Shown piece after piece: positions 1 through 5,235 of a stretch of 5,235 nt of DNA. The stretch comes from Clostridia bacterium (GTDB lineage: Bacteria; Bacillota_A; Clostridia; Oscillospirales; CAG-272): positions 1-5,235 of the forward strand of contig JAFQOB010000230.1 in assembly GCA_017395725.1 (NCBI GenBank), written 5' to 3'. Under the pieces are notes generated by a model. The model had not been told where the DNA came from, searched no databases, and saw only the letters and a list, made by a program, of their open reading frames with translations. Numbering within the stretch: the first letter of the stretch is position 1; each line of letters begins with the position of its first letter. Both the position numbers and the translations under genes were made by a program.

Positions 1-541
1 GATATTTACCCTTAAATTCGACCTTTTCTCCGTCTTTTTTGGTTATTTCTATTTCAAAATCCTTTCCCATTTCTTGCGAAAGAACCTTCATTACGCCTAC
101 TATGTAACCTAAACTGCCCGACGTCAAAAAGTTTTTCTTAACCTTATCTGTCTCTACAACAACGTCGCAGTCAAAGCCTATGTTTACAGAATTTATACCG
201 TATCTGTCATTTATCTTCAACACGTCAACTCTGCCCATATATTTCTCGGTCTTGGAGAAATTACGAACAAAATCATTTCCCGACCCCTTGGGTACAACAG
301 AAAGAAAACATTTTTTTGCCGCCTCTTCTCCCGCCGCCATTATTCCGTTTACAGCCTCACTGACGGTTCCGTCTCCACCGTATACGGTAAAATGCACTTC
401 CGGATCTTCTATAAGCGTCTCTGTTATAAAACGCTCCATATCGCGAGGACCCTTTGTCTCATATACTTCAACAGTCTCGGGGATATACAAATGTGCCTTT
501 ACCATTCCTGCTGCGGGGTTAAGAATATGTATTTTTCTCAT
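1..541 (-). CDS. YegS/DagK-family diacylglycerol (lipid) kinase, N-terminal 180 residues, 3' end beyond window
   Basis: Cytosolic lipid kinase of the diacylglycerol kinase catalytic-domain family, which transfers the ATP gamma-phosphate to a lipid hydroxyl (in Gram-positives usually diacylglycerol, returning it to phosphatidic acid). Seen in the reverse translation: a first strand with ILNPAAG (residues 6-12), the family signature YGGDGTVSE (54-62), the nucleotide-site motif PKGSGNDFVR (84-93), NIGFDCDVV (120-128) and a helix LGYIVGV (144-150). Family members are about 290-310 residues, so roughly 120 C-terminal residues should lie past the window edge. The ATG at 541 is preceded by AGAGG six bases upstream, and an in-frame TAA two codons upstream excludes a longer start. 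The segment between ILNPAAG and GGDGT is shorter than I expect for the family. The gene has its own promoter just downstream of trmO. The exact lipid substrate cannot be read from the sequence. Confidence 0.9.
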   Translation of the reverse strand, partial: MRKIHILNPAAGMVKAHLYIPETVEVYETKGPRDMERFITETLIEDPEVHFTVYGGDGTVSEAVNGIMAAGEEAAKKCFLSVVPKGSGNDFVRNFSKTEKYMGRVDVLKINDRYGINSVNIGFDCDVVVETDKVKKNFLTSGSLGYIVGVMKVLSQEMGKDFEIEITKKDGEKVEFKGKY

Positions 542-581
542 ACTTTACCTCTGCTTTATCTGTCGGATTTAAGTCAATTCT

Positions 582-594
582 TTCTGTAACAGAA
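582..594. promoter_or_regulatory. Possible operator: 13-nt inverted repeat at the lipid kinase transcription start
   Basis: TTCTGTTACAGAA (minus strand) has perfect 6-bp arms around one central base. It starts two bases downstream of the -10 box of the promoter at 597-625, so it would cover the transcription start. A one-base loop cannot form an RNA hairpin, so if functional it would be a DNA site for a dimeric regulator. A weaker repeat, TGAT-3-ATCA at 595-605, abuts it across the -10 box. A short palindrome in AT-rich DNA can arise by chance; no regulator is encoded nearby. Confidence 0.3.
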
Positions 595-596
595 TG

Positions 597-625
597 ATTT
601 TATCACTTTTTCTCCCAAAAATCAA
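597..625 (-). promoter_or_regulatory. Sigma-A type promoter of the lipid kinase gene
   Basis: On the minus strand, the -35 box TTGATT (620-625) and -10 box TAAAAT (597-602) are separated by exactly 17 bases. TG one base before the -10 box gives an extended -10 element. The promoter lies in the 97-base gap after the trmO stop codon, and transcription would begin near 590, leaving a leader of about 50 nt before the ATG at 541. I see no terminator between trmO and this promoter, so read-through from trmO is also possible. Confidence 0.75.
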
Positions 626-638
626 CATTTTTCGCAAA

Positions 639-1316
639 TTATCTTATGGACACCCCTACTACCGTCAATAAGTTTTCATCAACGGTAAATTCTATCTCAT
701 ATTCTGCAAAGCTCATTTTATATATACGTTTCTCATCTTCTTGATATGATGGGCGCGGGTCATCTGCAAGACATTCTAAAATTGGCTGTCTCTTTTCTTG
801 TGCTATCTTTTCCAGCAATTCATCATCTATAACCACGTCAAGTCTGTGGTTTGCCTCTTCGTCAGCATATCCGCCTTTAGCTTCGGGTTTTGAGTCTGAA
901 TACGGCAAATAAGGCTTTATATCGTATATCGGCGTACCGTCAAGCAGGTCTGCACCGCCTACAATCAACACATATCCGTTTTCTTTTTCGCGTTCTACAG
1001 AAATAAGCTCTACACAAGATAACCCCAAATTATTAGGTCTGAAAGGAGATCGGCTTGCAAAAACGCCTACTCTTCTGTTTCCTCCAAGTCTCGGCGGTCT
1101 TACTGTAGGCGACCACCCTTCTCTATGTGCCTCTGAAAAATCAAATATCAGCCACAAATGAGAAAAGCTTTCTATCTCCCTCAATGATTCTTTGTTTCTG
1201 TATTCGGGCATAAATACTATCTTTGCTCTAAGGGATTCTACTCTTCCGCTTTGACGCGGTATTCCGAATTTTTGAGAAAAATCCGTCTTTATATAAGCTA
1301 TAGGTTCTATTGTCAT
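639..1316 (-). CDS. trmO: tRNA (adenine(37)-N6)-methyltransferase TrmO (TsaA/UPF0066 family)
   Basis: Cytosolic S-adenosylmethionine-dependent enzyme that methylates N6 of t6A at position 37 of tRNA reading ACY codons, giving m6t6A (known for E. coli TrmO). The 225 residues match the usual full length (about 220-240). Family signatures are all present: FGIPRQSGR (17-25), FSHLWLIF (51-58), RPPRLGGNRRVGVFASRSPF (73-92) followed by RPNNLGLSCVEL (93-104), DLLDGTPIYDIKPYLPYSDS (123-142), and the C-terminal DPRPSY (186-191) typical of the long bacterial form. The SAM-binding beta-barrel is residues 1 to about 145; the rest is the C-terminal domain. The start ATG at 1316 has GGGAG seven bases upstream. 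The gene follows the Cys-rich membrane protein gene by 43 bases, with no terminator between, so it is probably the last gene of that operon. No key motif is missing. Confidence 0.95.
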   Translation of the reverse strand: MTIEPIAYIKTDFSQKFGIPRQSGRVESLRAKIVFMPEYRNKESLREIESFSHLWLIFDFSEAHREGWSPTVRPPRLGGNRRVGVFASRSPFRPNNLGLSCVELISVEREKENGYVLIVGGADLLDGTPIYDIKPYLPYSDSKPEAKGGYADEEANHRLDVVIDDELLEKIAQEKRQPILECLADDPRPSYQEDEKRIYKMSFAEYEIEFTVDENLLTVVGVSIR

Positions 1317-1359
1317 TGTTTTTCTCCCTTAACTAAAATCCAATTATTATCTAAAAATG

Positions 1360-2100
1360 CTATCTCAGTTTACGGCAGTACTGTGTACATAGCTTGTCCG
1401 TACACTCGGAACATTTTAATGCAGTATTAGAATGTTCCCAAAAACGCTCGGGATACATCATAAAACATAATTCCCATACTACCCACACCGCTATTGACGT
1501 AAGCAACAATGAACAGGAAAAAAATCCGTCAATATATATCATCGGGGTAAACATCATCAAGTGGTCCCAGTTAAATATTCGGCAGGTCGTACAGCACTTG
1601 TTTTTCATAATCAACCTAAATGGACACCAGAAAAGCACACAAATCAGGTCGCACACATAAAACAAAACGCTTATCATAAAAATTACTCTGTCACTCAGCA
1701 AACCAATCCTATGAAAAACACCTATCACAATAATAAGCGCTATCCATATTATAAACACCTTGTATGCCGATTTCGTTGTTGTTACCACATAATTACGTAA
1801 AGCTTGATAGTTTATCTTTTCTTTAATCGGTCTAAACCTGTCAACAAAATGCTTCTGTGAGCCCAACGGAATATGCTCTTTTACCGGAATCAGCTGACAC
1901 ACCATATCAAACATCCAAATCAGCCATAAAATATGAAACGGTGAAAATTCCTCAAAGAAAGCACTTCCCTGCAATACGTCAAAAAATCTTGGCGCAAAAA
2001 CATATGCCGCAACACAAAAGATAAATATTGCAACTCTTACAAAAAATCTAAATATATACTGTCTTCTTATTTTTGACGTCGGTACTCTTTCTTTGTTCAT
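1360..2100 (-). CDS. Uncharacterised polytopic membrane protein with two cysteine clusters
   Basis: I cannot assign a function. From the ATG at 2100 the protein has 246 residues: a basic N-terminus (SKIRRQ, 9-14), hydrophobic segments at about 17-37, 53-72, 114-131, 136-158 and 183-214, and a short soluble C-tail. Two cysteine groups stand out. The first, CCTTC at 169-173, is followed by RIFNWDHLM (174-182); the second is in the tail at C230, C233, C238 and C242. With D179 and H180 they could bind a metal or a cluster, or form disulfides; this is inference. A GTG start at 2151 would add 17 polar residues and overlap the upstream gene by 40 bases, with no good ribosome site. The ATG at 2100 has AAGGTG five bases upstream, so I prefer it. 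The preceding zinc-ribbon gene stops 11 bases before this start, implying coupled translation and a shared function. No catalytic motif such as rhomboid GxSx is seen. Confidence 0.8.
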   Translation of the reverse strand: MNKERVPTSKIRRQYIFRFFVRVAIFIFCVAAYVFAPRFFDVLQGSAFFEEFSPFHILWLIWMFDMVCQLIPVKEHIPLGSQKHFVDRFRPIKEKINYQALRNYVVTTTKSAYKVFIIWIALIIVIGVFHRIGLLSDRVIFMISVLFYVCDLICVLFWCPFRLIMKNKCCTTCRIFNWDHLMMFTPMIYIDGFFSCSLLLTSIAVWVVWELCFMMYPERFWEHSNTALKCSECTDKLCTQYCRKLR

Positions 2101-2105
2101 CAAAA

Positions 2106-2111
2106 CACCTT
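2106..2111 (-). promoter_or_regulatory. Ribosome-binding site deciding the start of the Cys-rich membrane protein
   Basis: AAGGTG on the minus strand, directly after the TAA stop of the zinc-ribbon gene and five bases before the ATG at 2100. It supports the shorter start over the GTG at 2151, and its contact with the upstream stop codon suggests translational coupling. Confidence 0.65.
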
Positions 2112-2528
2112 TTATGTCTTCTTTGTTGTTTTCGCTCTGCACCTTGGGCACGTTACTTCAATTTCACCTTTATTTTTCGGTACACGTACAATTGCCCCAC
2201 AGTTTTTGCATTTAAAATATACGTGGGTCTTTCTGTCACGCCACTTTGATTTTATAAGTCTTATCTCTTTTTTTACCTTGTCCGATATAACATAATATCG
2301 GTTCAGTTCCATTTGCCTTGCCGTATGATTCTTTGAATAAATACGAAACAAATAATATATCAAAACAACAAGTCCAAATAATGACATTATTCTTAACTTC
2401 GGTATGTAGCCTAACAAAGTCAATGCTAAAGCTGTGAATATCAAAAATCTGCCAAGCTCATCATATCCGTATCTGCCTTGCATAAACCGGCTGTACCTTT
2501 GTATAAATTCACGAAAAAAACTTCTCAT
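2112..2528 (-). CDS. Small membrane protein with C-terminal zinc ribbon, function unknown
   Basis: From the ATG at 2528 the product is 138 residues. An N-terminal basic, aromatic stretch includes FMQGRYGYDELGRF (15-28). Two adjacent hydrophobic segments follow (about 28-42 and 46-63), probably a TM hairpin. Then come a basic linker (about 64-102) and a C-terminal zinc ribbon with CKNC (107-110) and CPRC (127-130), ending in a lysine-rich tail. Zinc ribbons of this CxxC-16-CxxC type bind one zinc and often contact nucleic acid or protein; which applies here cannot be seen. By the positive-inside rule, the ribbon should face the cytoplasm. An ATG at 2564 would add 12 residues, but it overlaps the -10 box of the promoter, so the transcript should start downstream of it. 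The ATG at 2528 has GGAG eight bases upstream. It is the first gene of a unit continuing into the Cys-rich membrane protein 11 bases later. Confidence 0.82.
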   Translation of the reverse strand: MRSFFREFIQRYSRFMQGRYGYDELGRFLIFTALALTLLGYIPKLRIMSLFGLVVLIYYLFRIYSKNHTARQMELNRYYVISDKVKKEIRLIKSKWRDRKTHVYFKCKNCGAIVRVPKNKGEIEVTCPRCRAKTTKKT

Positions 2529-2536
2529 AATCACCA

Positions 2537-2540
2537 CTCC
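2537..2540 (-). promoter_or_regulatory. Ribosome-binding site deciding the start of the zinc-ribbon protein
   Basis: GGAG on the minus strand, eight bases before the ATG at 2528. Together with the promoter position it favours this start over the upstream ATG at 2564, whose preceding sequence is weaker. Confidence 0.65.
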
Positions 2541-2562
2541 ATATAATATCTCTTTTATAATC

Positions 2563-2591
2563 ATTTTACTCTATGTTTTTTACCATTTCAA
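2563..2591 (-). promoter_or_regulatory. Sigma-A type promoter of the zinc-ribbon / membrane protein / trmO operon
   Basis: On the minus strand, the -35 box TTGAAA (2586-2591) and -10 box TAAAAT (2563-2568) are separated by exactly 17 bases. It lies just after the terminator of the upstream oxidoreductase unit. The transcript should begin near 2556, about 28 bases before the ATG at 2528. The last bases of the -10 box overlap the alternative ATG at 2562-2564, which would therefore not be in the mRNA. Confidence 0.75.
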
Positions 2592-2622
2592 GCACATACC
2601 TGTAAACTAATTATTACCAACT

Positions 2623-2665
2623 CAAACAAACAATAAGCGCAGACATAGTTTTTCAACGTCTGCGC
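2623..2665 (-). terminator. Intrinsic terminator after the Gfo/Idh oxidoreductase gene
   Basis: On the minus strand, an 8-bp GC-rich stem GCGCAGAC/GTCTGCGC (2658-2665 with 2637-2644) carries a further 3-bp GUU/AAC stem capped by a GAAA (GNRA-type) loop, with a 3-base bulge on one side. It is followed by the T-rich tract TTATTGTTTGTTT. It starts eight bases after the oxidoreductase stop codon and separates that unit from the promoter at 2563-2591. Confidence 0.85.
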
Positions 2666-2673
2666 TCTATTTG

Positions 2674-3642
2674 TTATTCAAATTTTAAACCTATTGTTTG
2701 ACGGACAGCATCCATCTGTTTTAACGTATTTATCGTTGAATCTAACGGTACGGTTGGGCTTTCAAGCAGTCCTGATTTTATGCATCTGCACACCTCTTCG
2801 ATTTCAAATTCGAAGCCGTTATCGCCATACGGATATTGCTTTTCTTCCGTCTCTCCTTCTTGATATATTACAGTATATTTATCAGCCTTATAAAAGTTCG
2901 GAACGTATATACTTCCTTTCGTACCATATATATGAGCATCATAAGGCTTTTCAAGCTTTATTGCCGAAGAAAGAGTGGCTATTGCTTCATTCTTATATTT
3001 CAACACCATCTGCGTATGATAGTCAACACCGTTCTGTATATCAGAAAAAGCCGATATACACTCAGGTTGACCTAATATAAGCGAAGCAAAATGCAAACAG
3101 TATACGCCCACATCAAGAAGCGAACCGCCCGCCAAGCCTTTCTCAAACAGCTTCGGGTCTTCTTCTTTTTCTATGGAATAACAAAAATCTGCACTAAGCC
3201 CCTTTACTTCACCGATTACACCTTTCTTTATTTCTTCTTGCAAAGCAATAACCGCAGGTAAAAACGCCGTCCACATTCCTTCCATAAGAAATACGCCGTT
3301 ATCCTTAGCCAAAACTTTCAGTCTTTCGGCAGATTCACTGTCCACACACAGAGGTTTTTCGCACAATATATGTTTCTTAGCCTTTATAAACAATTCGGCA
3401 CACGGAGCATGAAAAGGGTGAGCTGTAGAAATATACACTACATCTATTTCGGGGGCGGCAGCCATCTCCTCATAGCTTGAATAAGCTCTCGGTATTCCAT
3501 ACTTTTCTGCAAAAGCTGCAGCTCTTTCAACCGACCTTGATGCAACACCGACAAGCTCTGCACTGTCTACCCTCTTTACAGCCTCGATAAACTTCTGAGC
3601 AATTATACCGGGACCTACAATTCCCCATCTTATCTTTGTCAT
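2674..3642 (-). CDS. Gfo/Idh/MocA-family NAD(P)-dependent oxidoreductase
   Basis: Cytosolic oxidoreductase, 322 residues, full length for the family. The N-terminal Rossmann fold begins with WGIVGPGIIAQKF (6-18), a GxGxxA dinucleotide site. The segment CEKPLCVD (94-101) holds the EKP motif, whose Lys96 is the expected catalytic lysine. The second domain has GGSLLDVGVYCLHF (172-185), supplying Asp177 and Tyr181 at the substrate site. This form resembles the dihydrodiol dehydrogenase / sugar dehydrogenase subgroup. Substrates in the family include sugars, inositols and sugar derivatives; the specific one cannot be read here. The start ATG at 3642 lies 5 bases past the phosphatase stop, and its ribosome site GGAG (3651-3654) sits inside the end of the phosphatase gene, so translation is probably coupled. 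An intrinsic terminator follows the stop codon. Confidence 0.9.
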   Translation of the reverse strand: MTKIRWGIVGPGIIAQKFIEAVKRVDSAELVGVASRSVERAAAFAEKYGIPRAYSSYEEMAAAPEIDVVYISTAHPFHAPCAELFIKAKKHILCEKPLCVDSESAERLKVLAKDNGVFLMEGMWTAFLPAVIALQEEIKKGVIGEVKGLSADFCYSIEKEEDPKLFEKGLAGGSLLDVGVYCLHFASLILGQPECISAFSDIQNGVDYHTQMVLKYKNEAIATLSSAIKLEKPYDAHIYGTKGSIYVPNFYKADKYTVIYQEGETEEKQYPYGDNGFEFEIEEVCRCIKSGLLESPTVPLDSTINTLKQMDAVRQTIGLKFE

Positions 3643-3647
3643 ATCAT

Positions 3648-4883
3648 TTACTCCGAGGCTTCTTCGCCGGTTATTGCAGAAATAATAAATTTTCCTATAT
3701 CGGTATTGTCAACAGTTTTATCTTTAAAAAATTCACTACCCTGTCCCAAACAAAATACTCTTACGTCAGTTGCAGTATGCGTTGTAATCGTAAATAAGTC
3801 GTTTGCAGGCAAATTCTCTCCCTCGGGCATTTTTACTCCGCCTGTCTCGTGGTCCGACGTTACAATAAGCATAGTATCGGGATTCTTTTCCATAAACAAC
3901 AATACTGAAGCTAACGTCTTTTCAAGGTTAATAACGCTTGACTGCTTTCCCTGAATATTGTTACTGTGACCGTAAATATCTGTTCCCGAACTTTCAATAA
4001 GCAAGAAAAAACCTTTTTCGTTGTCTAATATCTCTAACGCCGTTTGAGCCGACTTTGCAAGGTGGTCTGATACGGTCTCGGTACAACCGCCGTTAAAACC
4101 TGCGAAAAGCTTTTCGTTTTCTAAAGCATCCTTTGCCGCCGCATCAAATTCTGCCAGCTCCTTTGCAACACTGTACTTACTCTCTAATTCAGTCTTCTTC
4201 TCATCGGAAAGATTAGCTATATAGCTATCATACCCTTTGCCTATCATAACTTCGGGAGCAAAATTCAAAATTCCAAGAGACAGTTCACCGTAATTGTATC
4301 TATCGTTAACGTGAGTCATAAAAGCTGACGGAGTTGCGCCAAAAATATCATCATCCGTTACTACCCCGACCTTTTTGCCTGCTTCCCTCGCCGTTTCTCC
4401 CATCGTTTTCAATATGCTTCCGTCGGGAGCTATTCCTATCATACCGTTATTGGTCTTATATCCTGTAGAAAGTGCCGTTCCCGATGCCGCAGAATCAGTT
4501 ATATCATTGTCAGCCGATTTGGTTGTTGAATATCCGTTATCTGTCAGCTTATTGAGTATAAGTCCAAATTCATACTTACCCTCTGTATATTTTTCTGCAA
4601 TAGCTATATCATTAGGCCCCATTCCGTCACCTATAATAACTATTACATTCTTTGGCTTTTGATATTCTGCACTTACAATTGACTGTATAAAATCTTCGGT
4701 TATGGGCTTTGAATAATCAACCTCATTTGACTCAGGCTCTTCTGTTTCAGTCTTATCTTGAGTCTCTTGATTCCCTTGGTTTTCCCATTCGGGTTCGGGA
4801 AAACCAAAGTCTCCCTCTATTTTACAACTGCATAAAGATACTGCCAACACAAGTGACAGTATAAATATTAATATTCTTTTCAT
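3648..4883 (-). CDS. Lipoprotein alkaline phosphatase (PhoA family)
   Basis: Extracytoplasmic, metal-dependent phosphomonoesterase of 411 residues. Residues 1-20 are a lipoprotein signal peptide with lipobox LCSC (17-20), Cys20 being the likely lipidated residue. An acidic, Gln/Asn-rich linker follows (about 24-60). Core motifs, with E. coli PhoA counterparts from memory: IIGDGMGP (83-90; Asp86 metal ligand), ITDSAASGTA (128-137; Ser131 nucleophile = Ser102), ATPSAF (183-188; Thr184 = Thr155), HVNDR (191-195; Arg195 = Arg166), Glu297 (Glu322), TDIYGH (301-306; Asp302 and His306 = Asp327 and His331), TSDHETGG (342-349; Asp344 and His345 = Asp369 and His370), and THT (368-370; His369 = His412). 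All catalytic ligands are present, so it should be active. The positions matching E. coli Asp153 and Lys328 are Gly182 and Ile303, which is unusual. AGGGAGG lies just before the ATG. The physiological substrate is unknown; no Pho box was identified. Confidence 0.92.
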   Translation of the reverse strand: MKRILIFILSLVLAVSLCSCKIEGDFGFPEPEWENQGNQETQDKTETEEPESNEVDYSKPITEDFIQSIVSAEYQKPKNVIVIIGDGMGPNDIAIAEKYTEGKYEFGLILNKLTDNGYSTTKSADNDITDSAASGTALSTGYKTNNGMIGIAPDGSILKTMGETAREAGKKVGVVTDDDIFGATPSAFMTHVNDRYNYGELSLGILNFAPEVMIGKGYDSYIANLSDEKKTELESKYSVAKELAEFDAAAKDALENEKLFAGFNGGCTETVSDHLAKSAQTALEILDNEKGFFLLIESSGTDIYGHSNNIQGKQSSVINLEKTLASVLLFMEKNPDTMLIVTSDHETGGVKMPEGENLPANDLFTITTHTATDVRVFCLGQGSEFFKDKTVDNTDIGKFIISAITGEEASE

Positions 4884-4920
4884 AAGCCCTCCCTATAACC
4901 GTTAATGCTTTTTCAATATC

Positions 4921-5235
4921 TTACGAAAAAATATCGTACACAAGTTCGTTTCCAACAACAAGTTTGCCTTTTTCAGTATCGGCAAGAAGCAAAAATTCTG
5001 CCTTTTTTCCATTGCCCTCTGCAACTACCACAAACGAAGGGTCTGCCATATTACCTTGCAAGAAAAATGGGGCTCCCTTTTTGGAAATATCAATTTCCTC
5101 TCCCTTTTCATAAGTGCCGTCCATTGCATCATAATTACAGTGATACACCTTTGTAGTAACATCTTTCAAGGGAATTATCAAAAATAACTGTGCTCCACTT
5201 TCTTCAACAAAGTTTATAGGCGAAATATCAAGAAA
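4921..5235 (-). CDS. C-terminal 104 residues of an unrecognised protein, 5' end beyond window
   Basis: I do not recognise this protein. The frame is open from the window edge to the TAA at 4921-4923. A TTG at 5181 could be read as a start, but the frame stays open for 18 more codons upstream (FLDISPINFVEESGAQLF) with no ribosome site near 5181, so the gene most likely begins outside the window. The visible part is acidic and soluble, with no membrane segment. Several short hydrophobic stretches alternate with charged turns (PSFVVVAEG, AEFLLLADTE, KLVVGNELVYDIF), as in a beta-rich domain. Its stop lies 37 bases before the alkaline phosphatase start, with no terminator between, so the two are probably co-transcribed. 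It could be a domain of a secreted or surface protein, but nothing seen establishes this. Confidence 0.6.
   Translation of the reverse strand, partial: FLDISPINFVEESGAQLFLIIPLKDVTTKVYHCNYDAMDGTYEKGEEIDISKKGAPFFLQGNMADPSFVVVAEGNGKKAEFLLLADTEKGKLVVGNELVYDIFS

Noticed and set aside
180..589. Plus-strand open frames of 130 and 65 codons at 180-572 and 392-589
   Set aside because: They lie opposite the lipid kinase coding sequence, whose minus-strand translation carries GGDGT and the other family motifs. The plus frames show no recognisable motif and no ribosome site.
1317..1359. Repeated TTTTAG stretches in the gap before trmO, considered as a promoter or regulatory repeat
   Set aside because: The similarity is short and AT-rich; no -35/-10 pair with proper spacing could be assigned.
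1394..1800. Plus-strand open frames of 88 and 79 codons opposite the Cys-rich membrane protein
   Set aside because: They are shadows of the minus-strand gene; the translations look random and no promoter or ribosome site precedes them.
1360..2100. Rhomboid-type intramembrane protease for the Cys-rich membrane protein
   Set aside because: It has several TM segments next to a zinc-ribbon gene, but there is no GxSx serine motif and no catalytic histidine in a suitable TM segment.
4923..4937. Possible hairpin ACGA-7-TCGT at the end of the truncated upstream gene
   Set aside because: The stem has only four pairs and lies within the coding sequence, without a following T tract, so it is not a credible terminator.
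4884..4980. Possible separate promoter for the alkaline phosphatase (TTGGAA, 16 bases, TATTTT inside the end of the upstream gene)
   Set aside because: Both boxes are weak matches in AT-rich coding DNA, and the close gene spacing is explained by co-transcription.

Overview
All seven genes supported here lie on the minus strand, in close-packed, operon-like order. AT-rich DNA, purine-rich Shine-Dalgarno sites (GGAG, AGGGAGG), clean TTGA--17 bp--TAAAAT promoters, and the mix of a lipoprotein alkaline phosphatase, a YegS/DagK-type lipid kinase and small cysteine-rich membrane proteins suggest a Gram-positive anaerobe of the Clostridia. That placement is inference from style and gene content; there is no rRNA or other taxonomic marker.

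In transcription order (high to low coordinates), the first unit has three genes. It begins with the C-terminal 104 residues of an unrecognised, 5'-truncated protein (4921-5235). Next is a lipid-anchored alkaline phosphatase (3648-4883), then a Gfo/Idh/MocA-family NAD(P)-dependent oxidoreductase (2674-3642) that starts 5 bp after the phosphatase stop. A strong intrinsic terminator (2623-2665) closes this unit.

The second unit starts at a near-consensus promoter (2563-2591). It encodes a two-TM zinc-ribbon protein (2112-2528), a polytopic membrane protein with two cysteine clusters (1360-2100), and the tRNA m6t6A methyltransferase TrmO/TsaA (639-1316). For the first two, the longest possible ORFs are probably not the real ones: promoter position and ribosome-binding sites argue for shorter starts at 2528 and 2100.

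The third unit starts at another near-consensus, extended -10 promoter (597-625), with a perfect 13-nt inverted repeat at the expected transcription start. It drives a diacylglycerol/lipid kinase (2-541) that runs off the window.

TrmO, the lipid kinase, the phosphatase and the oxidoreductase belong to known families. The least understood part is the zinc-ribbon/Cys-rich membrane protein pair, which looks like a conserved but functionally unassigned membrane module. I see no tRNA, rRNA, CRISPR array, insertion sequence or phage gene, and no gene-free stretch over 300 bases. The longest gap (2529-2673) is filled by a terminator and a promoter.
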